Made by a program: the position numbers and the translations under genes
Notes under the pieces: model-generated
Told to the model about the DNA's origin: nothing
Databases searched by the model: none
Seen by the model: only the letters and a program-made list of their open reading frames with translations
Shown: positions 10,420-18,799 of the stretch, piece after piece
How the letters are laid out: every line of letters begins with the position of its first letter
Position numbering within the stretch: position 1 is the stretch's first letter
Assembly (NCBI GenBank): GCA_003427395.1
Contig: BFEA01000009.1
Coordinates: 3,777,157-3,803,761 of the forward strand
Source of the DNA: Chara braunii
Taxonomy: Eukaryota > Streptophyta > Charophyceae > Charales > Characeae
Length of the DNA: 26,605 bases
Direction of reading: 5' to 3'

Positions 10420-10850
10420 ATAAATGAAATAAATCAGAAAATAAGAAAAGAGGGTGGGGAAGAAGATAATTCGATTTTTTTTTTTTTTTTTTGAAAAAAG
10501 AGAAAAGATAAATCAAAAGAGAGAAAGAAGAAAAACAGAAAAAAATTCGAAGTAGGGGGGAAAGGGAATGAAAAAGTGAATGAGAAAAGAAAGAAATAGG
10601 TGGGAGAGAGAAAAAGATGGAAGTGGAAGGTGGAGGGATGATGTGGTGGTAGTTGGGGGAGAGGAGGGTTGGGGAAAGGTAGAGAGGGATCAAGAAGCAA
10701 GGAGAAAAGGAGGAAAATAAAGAAAAGAAATGAAGAAAAGAGAGTAAAAGAGTGGGTGGTGGGAGAAAGGTGGGGTGGGGCGAGGGGTGTGAGTAAGAGG
10801 AGAGAGAGAAAGAGAGAGAAAGTGGGTTAGTAGGGAGAGGGGAAAAGTGA
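10420..10850 (+). repeat. Long purine-rich / pyrimidine-rich strand-asymmetric tract
   Basis: The plus strand is almost entirely A and G over roughly 430 bp, including runs of GGGG-AGAG and AAAGA, with one (T)18 interruption near 10476-10493. The long ORFs across it (Ser/Phe/Leu/Pro only, minus strand) come from this composition and are not genes. Confidence 0.75.
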
Positions 10851-11613
10851 TACCTGGCCCTTGGTGTCTCCAAGGGCACAAGGTGTACCAAGACCAGGAG
10901 GGTCTTGGCCTTCGCTGCAGCAAGCCAGCTGGAGGAGAGAGGGGACTGAGATCTTGATCAGCCACCCAGATCTGACTGCACTGCAGCAAGCCAAGTGGCG
11001 GAGGGAGGGGGGGCTGAGATCTTGATCAGCCCCTACCAGCAGCACTGCAAATCCACGGTGTGCTGTGTGAGCAAACCCTCAGCACTGTTGAGCAGCCCCT
11101 GATCAGGGGGTCTTCAAGGTCTCCAGCAAGTTGCCACGTGGTACTGCAGATGGTCACGGGGGGGAGAGAGGAGAGAGAAGGGAAATCCGTTTTTTGCCAA
11201 TAACTTTTTATCCGCTGGGCGGAATTTGGCAAAAAAGGATTTGTTGAAAGCGTTTTCGAAACTGCTTCCAACGAGATATGACGTGACTTCAGCTGCGGCT
11301 TGTATAAATAGCGCTCGTACAAATAAATGAGCGCGCGCGGTTTTGGAGTTGTGAAATAAAATTTGCGATCTTTGAACGATTGTAGTTCCGAAAGTAGCGC
11401 ACAACATCTATCAATCTATAGCTCGTTGGAAGCGGCTCGTCGAGAGCTTTCTAACAAGCCAGAGATCAAAATTTTTGGACACCGGATGCAGAAGTTATGG
11501 TGAAAACTGTGCACCAGTATCATGATCAAAGAGAAGTAGCGAGCTTTTTTGCTCAAGCCACGTGAGAAATGATAAAGGGGGTGTATGGGGGAGGGGAGCA
11601 GGGAGAAATGCCT

Positions 11614-11625
11614 CCTCCGATACCA
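11614..11625 (-). other. Primer binding site (initiator tRNA-Met type) of retrotransposon 1
   Basis: Read on the minus strand, the sequence directly inside the 5' LTR after a one-base spacer is TGGTATCGGAGG. This matches the plant tRNA-iMet primer binding consensus TGGTATCAGAGC except at two bases. The A-to-G change at the eighth base is shared with the second element at 17244. Confidence 0.85.
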
Positions 11626-11626
11626 A

Positions 11627-11942
11627 TGTAGCTGACCCACCAGGTGTGGTGCTCCACCAGGGATGATGATGGAGATAGAGGATGAGGGAGGAGCGGGACA
11701 GCACAACGCCACTCCCACGCAAGACTCCAGCGCACATACTCCAAAACTGTGCGAGTGTAGAATGATCTCGAAAACAGACAACGGTTGGGGTATACCCCAG
11801 CGGACTGACGGGACTCGAATGGACTGGCTGGTACCGACAGAGGTACTGGCCTGGCGTGGACTGGACTGGCCCCGAATAGAACACAGGCCTGCGAGAACAG
11901 GCCAAGGGGCTGGTCTCACAGGCCAATTAGAGGTCCACTACA
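11627..11942 (-). repeat. 5' LTR of retrotransposon 1
   Basis: 316 bp, running TGTAGTGGACC to GGGTCAGCTACA in element orientation, so its ends are the inverted pentamers TGTAG/CTACA. One base inside it (11625 downwards) lies the primer binding site, which identifies it as the 5' copy. It keeps the GGGGTATACCCC palindrome (11785-11800) found in the other LTR. It should carry the element promoter, but no consensus TATA box on the element strand stands out. Confidence 0.93.
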
Positions 11943-12378
11943 AGGGAGGTAGGCCCGCTGGTCACAACTTCCGTGGACTTGGAAGACGGATACCCACGCT
12001 GAACGGTTCGCCAGCGCCGTCGTTTGTACATCACACGCATCGCCTGGCCGTTCTCTGCACCGACACCCTATGTCCGAGAAAATTCGAATTTGAATTTTCG
12101 AAGTTCGAGGTGACCGCGTTTTTCATCGCCCCCTCCTCACCCGCCCAAGGGCCTCCGCGGTTTGTACCATGAACACCAGCTAGGGTTAGGACGGACATCG
12201 GCGGCGCGGCTGCGCATACGCATATGAAAACCGGCCACAGGAGGCATTTTAGGACGAATCCTAAAATATGATTTTTAGGATTGCGTGTAACGATGCCGCA
12301 CAGAATCCTAAAAAACCTTTAGGACTCCTAAAAATTTTAGGATTCTTTTAGGAGTGTCTAACGAGACCCCAAGGGTGA
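11943..12378 (-). other. Possible right-hand (5') end of the Harbinger element, with TCCTAAAA hairpins
   Basis: No gene is supported here. From 12251 to 12355 the octamer TCCTAAAA or its complement recurs in inverted pairs, including AATCCTAAAA...TTTTTAGGATT (12257-12282) and the perfect palindrome TCCTAAAAATTTTAGGA (12326-12342). Read on the minus strand the block ends GACACTCCTAAAAGAATCC next to a TAA trinucleotide, which would suit a PIF/Harbinger terminus with its 3-bp TWA target duplication. The opposite end is outside the window, so this remains a hypothesis. Confidence 0.35.
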
Positions 12379-12452
12379 CCGTACCTTGGCTTTCAAGGCG
12401 TGACGACCCTGGTTGCTTTTTGTCGAGGGATGATAGAGGCATGGCTGACAGA
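12379..12452 (+). repeat. Additional direct copy of the palindrome arm
   Basis: This ~74-bp stretch (CCGTACCTTGGCTTTCAAGG... to ...GAGGCATGGCTGACAGATG) matches 12634-12712 with a handful of differences. The first part of the large inverted repeat therefore exists in three copies: two direct and one inverted. Confidence 0.85.
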
Positions 12453-12589
12453 TGCATACAATTGCAGTTGTCACTTTTTCCGCCTGTGTGTATTGGGCTG
12501 CAGTAAGTGTGGATGTGGGGCACAACTGTATGTGTGCGGCCACCTCTGCACGTTTGGATGAGGTTGAAAGGTTGTCCATAGTGATAACA

Positions 12590-12836
12590 AAAAAAAGGGT
12601 CATTGTGACTCTTTAGAGCAAACTTGAAATTCCTAGCCGTACCTTGGCTTTCAACGCGTGACGACCTTGGTTGCTTTTTGTCGAGGGATGATAAAGGCAT
12701 GGCTGGCAGATGGAGTGATATGCCATGCCTTTATCATCCCTCGACAAAAAGCAACCAAGGTCGTCACGCGTTGAAAGCCAAGGTACTGCTGGGAATTTCA
12801 AGTTTGCTCTAAAGAGTCACAATGGCCCTTTTTTTT
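12590..12836. repeat. Near-perfect palindrome, ~114-bp arms, 18-bp loop
   Basis: The left arm 12590-12703 and right arm 12722-12836 are reverse complements with only a few mismatches, separated by 18 bases (12704-12721). Both arms contain CTTTAGAGCAAACTTGAAAT and GGTTGCTTTTTGTCGAGGGA in opposite directions. Reading frames crossing it in both directions give the same peptide, as expected for a palindrome, and are not genes. Confidence 0.92.
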
Positions 12837-12840
12837 ATGT

Positions 12841-13103
12841 GGCTGTGGTAAGTGTGCATGTCGGGACGCGTACTTTTCCACCTGGGACGGTTGGGAAGTG
12901 TACTTTTCCACCTGTGTGTAAGTGGTAAGTGTGCATGTCGGTACGGCTGGGACGCGTACTTTTCCACCTGTATGTATGTGGTTGTGGTAAGTGTGCATGT
13001 CGGGTACAGCTGAATGTGCGCGACCACCTCTGCATGTGTGGATGAGGTGCAGTGATAACAAAAAAAAGGGTGATTACGACTCCTTAGAGCAAACTTGAAA
13101 TTT
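12841..13103 (+). repeat. Minisatellite-like array plus direct copy of 12506-12617
   Basis: GTGGTAAGTGTGCATGTCGG occurs three times (near 12846, 12925 and 12985) interleaved with CGTACTTTTCCACCTG units. The end of the array (12990-13103) repeats 12506-12617, sharing CGACCACCTCTGCA/CGGCCACCTCTGCA, GTGATAACAAAAAAAAGGGT and TTAGAGCAAACTTGAAAT. Together with the palindrome it forms one composite repeat, probably the remains of a non-autonomous transposon or satellite. Confidence 0.75.
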
Positions 13104-13232
13104 CCGATATTCAAAGTTCAAAAGAGAAGTTGTAGATTGACAAGATCCGCAGTTTTTTGTAACAGCTTTGCATCTAGAGGAGAAATGAAGCATGATAGAT
13201 CATGGTAGGTAGGGAACGTGGAATAGAGGTGG

Positions 13233-13367
13233 GACCTCGCTCCACTTCACAACATTCAAAATGTGTCTGGAGAGGGCAACCGATACATTCAAAATGTTGG
13301 ATCAGCTGGATTGTGTTGCGGTGAAGATCACACATACATGTGGAATGTTGGGTAGTGGAGCGAGGCC
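13233..13367. mobile_element. Possible short MITE-like inverted repeat element
   Basis: GACCTCGCTCCACTTCACAACATTC (13233-13257) and the reverse complement of 13343-13367 agree at about 20 of 25 positions, enclosing 85 bp that includes two copies of ACATTCAAAATGT. Size and structure fit a small MITE. No target duplication is evident. Confidence 0.4.
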
Positions 13368-13414
13368 CTTGAACTCATTTCTGTTTCTTTTTTTTTTTTT
13401 TTTTTTTTTTTTTT

Positions 13415-13464
13415 NNNNNNNNNNNNNNNNNNNNNNNNNNNNNNNNNNNNNNNNNNNNNNNNNN
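13415..13464. other. Assembly gap (50 N)
   Basis: Fifty consecutive N directly after a run of about 25 T. The homopolymer probably stopped the assembly. The gap truncates the 3' (poly-A) end of the repeat copy at 13484-13540. A single N also occurs at 14603. Confidence 0.98.
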
Positions 13465-13483
13465 TTAAGCAGGCCCCAGCATT

Positions 13484-13540
13484 GAAGGCTCCATCTATTG
13501 GTGGGGAGCAACACCTGCCCGAAATCGGGTCCAGCGTCCC
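13484..13540 (-). repeat. Poly-A-tailed interspersed repeat, copy 1 (SINE/LINE 3'-end-like)
   Basis: A 57-bp unit (GAAGGCTCCATCTATTGGTG to GGGTCCAGCGTCCC) recurs at 14011-14067. On the minus strand each copy is followed within about 20-60 bp by a long A run; here the run (13388-13414) is cut by the gap. That layout suits the 3' end of a retroposon family. I do not recognise the family and see no convincing Pol III box. Confidence 0.55.
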
Positions 13541-13849
13541 TGTACATCTCAATTGTTTGAGTTAGCATAGTTATTCTGCGCCCAAATCATGTGCACCTTC
13601 TGTGTAACCTGGCTCTAAGTACCCTTGTATGTTCTAGAGAGCTATGACTGCTGTGTACTCTGTCTCTCAGTACCATCTGCGTGTTATCAAGGGCTAGGAT
13701 TGAAGTCTGGGCTCCTGTGCCGGTCCATTGTGTCCATTTTATGGTACTGTGGTCATGTGGGGCAGCCTTGGCCGCCCCCGTGTGCCCCTCCTTCCAAAAA
13801 CCCGTCCTTTTGCAGCATGGCCTATCTGCCTGTTAACCCCCATAGCGAG

Positions 13850-13881
13850 TTGTGGTGTTGTGGTGTTGTGGTGTTGTGGTG
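13850..13881 (+). repeat. TTGTGGTG tandem repeat, 4 units
   Basis: Four perfect copies of the octamer TTGTGGTG in a row. Confidence 0.95.
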
Positions 13882-14010
13882 TCCATTGTTTGTATCAGTG
13901 CCCTTAAACCCTACCTCCCAAAACCCTTTTTTTTTTTTTTTTTTTTTTTAAAACATAGCCCGGGCAATGCTAAGGGTGCTGATATGAGCAGCCACCCCTA
14001 GCACACTCAG

Positions 14011-14067
14011 GAAGGCTCCATCTATTAGTGGGGAGCAGCACCTTCTGGAAACCGGGTCCAGCGTCCC
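14011..14067 (-). repeat. Poly-A-tailed interspersed repeat, copy 2
   Basis: Matches 13484-13540 over 57 bp (GAAGGCTCCATCTATTAGTG to GGGTCCAGCGTCCC). The tail is intact: a T23 run at 13928-13950 on the plus strand, i.e. poly-A at the 3' end on the minus strand. Further upstream similarity is weak but visible, for example CCAAAAA...CCTTTTGCA at 13794 and 14211, suggesting longer diverged copies. Confidence 0.6.
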
Positions 14068-16260
14068 ATTTACCGAAGACTTTATGTCTTGAGAGTAAGA
14101 GCAATGATAAATGTGAGGCCTGCCAGCATTGATTACCCTGTGTCTCAGGGGATTGACTGAGCAGGAGTGCCCAGTGTGTCCGTTCTCCTGTCCTATGCTA
14201 CTTTAACATGTCCAAAAAAAGCCTTTTGCATCTCTTCACCCTCCAAAGGAAAAGCGACAGATGTGCTGTGTAAAATTTGATGCTACCTCTGATACTACTT
14301 TCTTAGGACTTTCAATTTTTTAACGTTCCATGTTTTTTCTTTGGTTCGAATGACTGTTCCTGGTATCTATATTCTCTTCTCTCAGCATCGACATTACTTT
14401 CTTGATCGAAGGAAGGTGGACTGAACGGGGGAGAGCTCCACTCTGCAGCGGCGACGCCAGGTGGGGGGTGAAGCCCTTGAGGGGGTTCGAGCAGATTAAG
14501 TGGGTTGCTCTATTCTAGGGTTGGGGTGGGGGTACACATCCCAGCGGGGGCAGATTAGGGTGAAAGATGGGCAGAGGCATACTTTGGGAGGGAACTGTAT
14601 GCNTCTGTGGGATAAGTGGGGGGGATGAGGGACTGTCCCAAGTTGGGGCTGAGATGGGATGCCTGCTATATGGGTAATCCGTTTCGGTGGAGGCAACGTC
14701 TGGATAGGGTGGGAAGGAGGGGAGGGGGAAATTATTTTCATAAGTCTTCAATCATGTCATGTCAAGCTTTCTAGCGTTCGGTAATTCGAACCGATTTCTG
14801 CACCGTGCGATTTCCTGCGCGATAGCAATGAGGGGTCCTAAGCTGGGAAGGATGGGCCAACTACGGGAGATCGGGATTGGAAGGAAATTGCATCAGTGTC
14901 CTCGCTTCTTCGCCTTTTTGTGTCGCTTTTTTTCGAATGGTTGGGTTCGGAACCGGGTGAGTCTCGGGACGATCGATTGATTGGCTGTGTCTCCGGCGCG
15001 CCTCCGTGTGCGCGATTAACAATTGTTGACGTCGCTTCTTTTGTTTCAATTTTGGATTTTTAGGCGCGGACATCACGCGAGAATTTTGCTTCGTTCTTTT
15101 TTTATTTTCTTTTTGAATTCTTTTCTCTAATCTTATCGAGCCCCGATGGCTCTCGGAATTTCGGACTTTTCTTTCGAAACTTGTGCTTTTCGCCTTTTCT
15201 ATATTAGATAGGAATTAAGGAATTTTTGCAATTAGGATTTTCTTTTGTCGCGCAACGCTTTTTTGTTTATGCGCTTCTTCATGTGGCTGCAACGGAACTC
15301 CGGTTAGTCGACGCCTTTAATCGGGTGTGTAACTGTAATTTTGAGCGGGCACCATTGTAACTGTATCCTTTCTTCTTGTGTTTCGTCTTTCCCACTCTCG
15401 CTTTCTCTTGCTGTGTCTAGCCAGCCCGCGGACTGCATGCTCGGTTTGATGCGTGAAGAGAGGCTACGTCCCCCACGCCGCGATCAGGCCATGCAGAACA
15501 TAGGCGCTCCCTCTCCTAATCTTCCTTCTAAGTCCTTGTAATTCCGTGTTCTTCGCGCATGCATGCACGCTATAAATTTCGGCTGCGCGACTAGTTAGCT
15601 CGCTTAACCAACTGTTGGAAGCTCGGGGTAGCGCGATCAGTAAGGGTCAGCTCACGAGCGAAGCAAGAGGTGAGTTGAAGTGGGAGTCGGGCGACCCGAC
15701 GAGCTGGTGCCAAACACGCGGGGTTGACATGGGCCACGACGGACTGTGGGCGCGGCCGAACATAACGGGTGCGGGAGGACTAAGCGGGGTGACGACTTCA
15801 TGGGTTGGTGCGCGACGACGGACTGTCCGCATCGGAGAGAGAGAGAGAGAGAGAAAGAGGGAGCTAAGGTTGATGGACGCGGATTTGCTGTTTCTTTTGT
15901 TTTTTCTCCCTCTCTGCTGGTGTATGTAAATTTTGATTTCGGATCGGGGCGATTTGCCCGTTTTTGTTTTCGGAATCTTGGCTTGGTTTTCGTTCGCCCA
16001 CACTCGTTTTTTGCGATTTCAATCTCTGATGTTGTGTGTTATGCTGCATGAATGGATGTCGTGTCCATTTGCTTTCCTTACGCCTGATCTTTGCCTTTGC
16101 TTATCGTCTTGATGCACTTATGAGTAGGGTAGGAATTTTGCGTAGCCATCAATACTGTTTCCGTTCTTGTCTATCCATTGATTGAGCTGTTGTGATTGTT
16201 GCATCTTGCATGCTCAGAAATTACGGAGTGATTAGATGATCGGGTAGCTGTTTGCCCAGA
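14068..16260. other. Unrecognised non-coding stretch
   Basis: No reading frame here has a recognisable domain or convincing coding character. Visible items are one ambiguous base at 14603, a TATAAATTT at 15571-15578 in a promoter-like setting but without a supported downstream gene, and a (GA)10 microsatellite at 15835-15854. Part of it could be the U3 region of a long 5' LTR of retrotransposon 2, which cannot be tested because the matching 3' LTR is not in the window. Confidence 0.5.
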
Positions 16261-16280
16261 AACCAGCGAACGCCTCGCAG

Positions 16281-16324
16281 GGACACATGTAAGTGCGATC
16301 TGATCTGCGCACTTACACGTGTCC
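16281..16324. repeat. Strong hairpin: 17-bp arms, 10-bp loop
   Basis: GGACACATGTAAGTGCG (16281-16297) pairs with CGCACTTACACGTGTCC (16308-16324) at 16 of 17 positions. A diverged version, ACACGTGTAAATGCG...CGCGTGGCCTACACGT, lies 150 bp downstream at 16435-16473. The ACGTG core resembles a G-box, but no target gene is evident. Confidence 0.8.
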
Positions 16325-17243
16325 ACGCGCGTCGATCCACAACCACCTACGCATGAAAAGGCTAACGATTGCGGGGATATTGCCTGATTGGATGTGGCCA
16401 TCCTGCGTCGGCGACGAAGTAATCATCCCGTGTGAACACGTGTAAATGCGATTCAACTCGCGTGGCCTACACGTACTCACATGCGGTGATCGCAACCGAC
16501 AAAGACACGCCCTTAGGAATTTCGCGGCCCTACGATGACATAATGACACGCTCCGGGATCTCAGATTCGTCGTGGGACCCGGAGTACTTCACCCCTTGGA
16601 TAGAAGAGTGCCTCCGATAGAGGTTCCCCTGCCTAACATAGAATCGACTGTGTCATAGGGAATTTCACTGTGCCACAACAAGCGATCCACGGTGCTCTGA
16701 TTTCCCCACTTCAGACCACACCCACTACTTTATTTCCCCCGGTTTTGTCATTATCTCCACTAACTTCCCTCCCTTCCGTCTTCTTCTCCCGTACCATCAA
16801 CTCAGGGTCGTCCCGTGGAACGCCATAGCCCCATATCGGCCCCGCACGCCCTGTGGAAATTGCCGACGACGCGGCAACCAAAGAGCCCCGGAAACCCGAG
16901 GGCCCAACCGGAACGCGCGATGACCGGCGCCACGTGGCGACAACCGACGACCTGACTCATCAGGATCACATCCACCCCGAATGGACCTTTCGACGAGTCG
17001 CCGTCATCAAAACGGAAGGATCGAGCGACCTTGAATGACCTGCGCATGCCATCTGCCTTATGCCGAAAGTGGTCCGCCCTCTCTGCCAAATTGCACCCAT
17101 GCCCCCGAAAAACTCTGCCACAGGAGATCTCAGTTTTGACCTGGGACTCCACCCCCACTTTCCCAAAAATCCTTGGCACACCCCTTTTCGCACTTTCAGG
17201 CCCACACCCCACTCCGATCAGGAAGTCGCGCTGGGCGTGAGGT
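16325..17243 (+). other. Upstream of retrotransposon 2, probably including its 5' LTR (left boundary not defined)
   Basis: A primer binding site begins at 17244, so the sequence just left of it should be 5' LTR. No second copy of this sequence is present on the right side of the element within the window, so the LTR limits and ends cannot be fixed. Open frames here (for example 201 codons on the minus strand, 17407 to 16802) cross the PBS and show no family motif, so I do not call them genes. Apart from the diverged hairpin at 16435-16473 nothing else is recognisable. Confidence 0.4.
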
Positions 17244-17255
17244 TGGTATCGGAGC
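17244..17255 (+). other. Primer binding site (initiator tRNA-Met type) of retrotransposon 2
   Basis: TGGTATCGGAGC differs from the plant iMet consensus TGGTATCAGAGC only at the eighth base, the same substitution seen in retrotransposon 1. It lies 153 bp upstream of the first plausible gag ATG (17397), the expected position. Confidence 0.8.
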
Positions 17256-17396
17256 CCGACACGTGGCCGGGTTATAGGACTAACAGCACGATAATTGAGA
17301 GATCTGGCTAACCGAGGGCGACCTCGACCCCGGAACGCGAATCGACGCGACCCCGTCATCACCCGAAGTAGATCGGCTAATCGACGGGCAGCCAAC

Positions 17397-18191
17397 ATGA
17401 ACGCCAATCCACAGAATCTGAATCCGCAACAGAATCAAGAACAAAATCCTAATCAACCGGCCCCAGAAGCACGGGCTCCCATGACGCCACCTGATCTCTA
17501 TCTGTTTGACCCTGCACATCATCTCGCAGGAGCATGGTTGGCCATGCTCCGAGCACATCAGTATGATGATAACGAAGCTCAGGTAAATATTCCCGCCCGA
17601 TTAGGAGGAGACACTCATCATTGGTTTAATACCTATGTATGAGTGGATCTTCCAACTTTCGAGCGAGACTTTTTGGATCGATTCGACTATGTCCATCCAG
17701 AGCAAGCACTCTTCATTATTAAAGACCGGGTGCAAAAACCTCTCAAATCTATCGCGGAATATTGAAACCGATTCTACCGAATGTTTATGAAAATTGAGCG
17801 GGGCGAGCAAGTCGGGAGAGATTTGTTTATCGATGGACTTCGCAGCCGAATGATAAGGGCGAAACTTTGAAAACAGCTATGCGCCATCAATCATACGATG
17901 CAACAGATTATGGCCGCTGCAGAGGAGATGAAACGAAAGTTCGCTGCGAGTTTCCTAGAAGGAGAAGACTGTCCTAAGGAGGGAGACTCGTCCGAACTTG
18001 CGAGGGCAAAAGCTGAACTAGCTGCGTTGCGAAACAAGTTCGAGAACATGGGATTTGTGTCTGGCCCAGTCACCTATCTGGAACAGATAGCCCCTAAACG
18101 ACCGGCCTCGAGTGTGATCACGAGTGTCCCTGTTCCTGTGATGCCAACACATGTAATGACGGCACCCCGCCACCAATTGAGAACCCTGTGA
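17397..18191 (+). pseudogene. Retrotransposon 2 gag: capsid region, three in-frame TGA
   Basis: Starts at ATG 17397 (AACATGAACGCC); the longer frame to 17295 depends on a TTG. A Gln/Asn/Pro-rich N-terminus is followed by a retrotransposon-gag capsid domain: LYLFDPAHHLAGAWLAMLRA, IPARLGGDTHHWFNTYV, FERDFLDRFDYVHPEQALFI, NRFYRMFMKIERG and RDLFIDGLRSRM. TGA codons interrupt it at 17640-17642, 17763-17765 and 17868-17870, all followed by sense sequence in the same frame, so TGG-to-TGA or CGA-to-TGA changes are likely. Downstream is a helical stretch with LARAKAELAALRNKFENM. The frame closes at 18191, but coherent gag sequence continues one frame over (nucleocapsid), implying a frameshift between about 18,130 and 18,188. 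Confidence 0.85.
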
Positions 18192-18502
18192 GGTCAAATG
18201 AATCCACAGCTATTTTTGAACTAACCAAAACACTAATTAACCTAATCCAGGAAAGCAAAAAGGAACAGTGAGAGCATAACGGTCGGTTAGAGGCTATGAT
18301 GAGAAATATGCGGCTTATCGCAGTACGCGCCGCCCCAATCCAACAAGGGCTAGCCCCGGCACCTGCTCTCGGAGGGGCCGCAAGCAATTTAAACATCTGG
18401 TATGCGTGCCATCAACCGGGGCATCTAGCTCGTGATTGCCCCCGCCGGCCCCCGCAACAACGGGCCGGGGTCGCCCCATCGCTAACGGGCCGGGACGGGT
18501 AG
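18182..18502 (+). pseudogene. Retrotransposon 2 gag: nucleocapsid with degenerate zinc knuckle
   Basis: Continuation of gag in a shifted frame (ENPVRSNESTAIFELTKTLI onward) with a TGA at 18269-18271 and the end at TAG 18500-18502. The zinc knuckle reads WYACHQPGHLARDC: the first Cys of C-x2-C-x4-H-x4-C is a Trp, so metal binding is probably lost or altered. A basic Pro/Arg segment follows. The pol frame overlaps the last part in -1 (18436-18502), as in retrotransposon 1. Confidence 0.78.
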
Positions 18503-18799
18503 GAGCCCTGATGGAAGAAATGGAGGGCGGAGGTAGTGCGTTAGCTACTTCGGAAGAAGCTGCTGAGCTTATCCTGTTAGACCAATATGTATCGCTTGGT
18601 TACCCGGGGCTTGGAATGATTGGAACGATCAGACCCTCGCTGGAACAGAAAGAAGTGGCAGAATGGCGACCTTCTCCAGGAGAGATGGAGTCGGGAGGAC
18701 CCACCTTCGTCACTGGGGAAATTGATGTGATGAACATCATCCGAGCCTTGAACCATCGGATTTCACTTCCGGTCGGTCATTTGCTCTCGATCTCTGAAC
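18436..18799 (+). pseudogene. Retrotransposon 2 pol: pre-protease segment, interrupted by a MITE
   Basis: Pol frame beginning in the overlap with gag. It holds acidic and Gly-rich sequence and then DVMNIIRALNHRISLPVGHL leading to LSISE, a segment like the conserved 'lisLPvgeLLaiS' stretch that precedes the protease in several Ty3/gypsy lineages. The reading frame is cut at SISE by the 700-bp insertion at 18800. After the insertion it resumes exactly in frame (QANERMLQHRKANRKRFALA). There is no separate start codon that I would defend; pol is presumably expressed by frameshifting. Confidence 0.75.

Larger units (their letters stand above)
9578..11610 (-). other. 5' leader of retrotransposon 1 (non-coding, repeat-rich)
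   Basis: About 2 kb between the PBS and gag with no supported gene. From gag outward it holds two CCCTAAA telomere-type units beside a poly-A run (9759-9788), an (AAAT)n-like tract (about 10,110-10,180), three ~48-bp repeats containing GGCAGCA-TTCG and mostly CCATGGGG (10004-10341), a ~430-bp strand-asymmetric purine tract (10,420-10,850), and two direct copies of a ~50-bp unit ending GAGATCTTGATCAGCC (10915-10963 and 10981-11031). The rest up to the PBS is unrecognised. A TATAAATA at 11303-11310 points in the wrong direction to serve the element. Confidence 0.7.
1745..11942 (-). mobile_element. Complete but inactivated Ty3/gypsy chromovirus (LTR retrotransposon 1)
   Basis: A full-length LTR retrotransposon read on the minus strand: 5' LTR (11627-11942), initiator-Met-type primer binding site, about 2 kb of leader, gag with a zinc knuckle, a -1 overlap into pol, then protease, reverse transcriptase, RNase H, integrase with the GPY/F motif and a chromodomain, about 1.1 kb of 3' non-coding sequence, and the 3' LTR (1745-2060). 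The PR-RT-RH-IN order plus a C-terminal chromodomain defines a chromovirus. The two 316-bp LTRs differ at about 25 sites with no indels. Flanking 5-mers are AGAGA (1740-1744) and AGGGA (11943-11947), a likely target-site duplication with one mutation. The coding part has at least nine in-frame stops, one frameshift and Asn at three catalytic Asp positions, so it cannot be autonomous. No typical polypurine tract is obvious; the sequence beside the 3' LTR reads AAGTCGAGGATCG. Confidence 0.95.

Noticed and set aside
10403-10989. Long minus-strand frames made of Ser, Phe, Leu and Pro
   Set aside because: They arise from the pyrimidine-rich strand of the leader tract and are low-complexity artefacts.
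11303-11310. TATAAATA as a promoter
   Set aside because: It points to the plus strand inside the leader of a minus-strand element, and no plus-strand gene follows.
12590-12836. Peptides repeated on both strands around CLYHPSTKSNQGRHALKAK
   Set aside because: Identical peptides on opposite strands are the expected result of the palindrome and not evidence for genes.
16432-16620. 62-codon ORF ending in an acidic, Trp-containing stretch
   Set aside because: The composition is protein-like, but it is short, overlaps the second hairpin, has no homolog that I recognise, and no exon partner is visible.
16802-17407. 201-codon open frame on the minus strand
   Set aside because: It runs antisense across the primer binding site and gag leader of retrotransposon 2 and shows no family motif. 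GC-rich sequence with few antisense stops explains it.
17640-17870. TGA read as Trp (recoding) in gag of retrotransposon 2
   Set aside because: All three gag stops are TGA, but the same element also has TAG (20716, 22585, 24096) and TAA (20773), and retrotransposon 1 has all three types. Mutational decay fits better.
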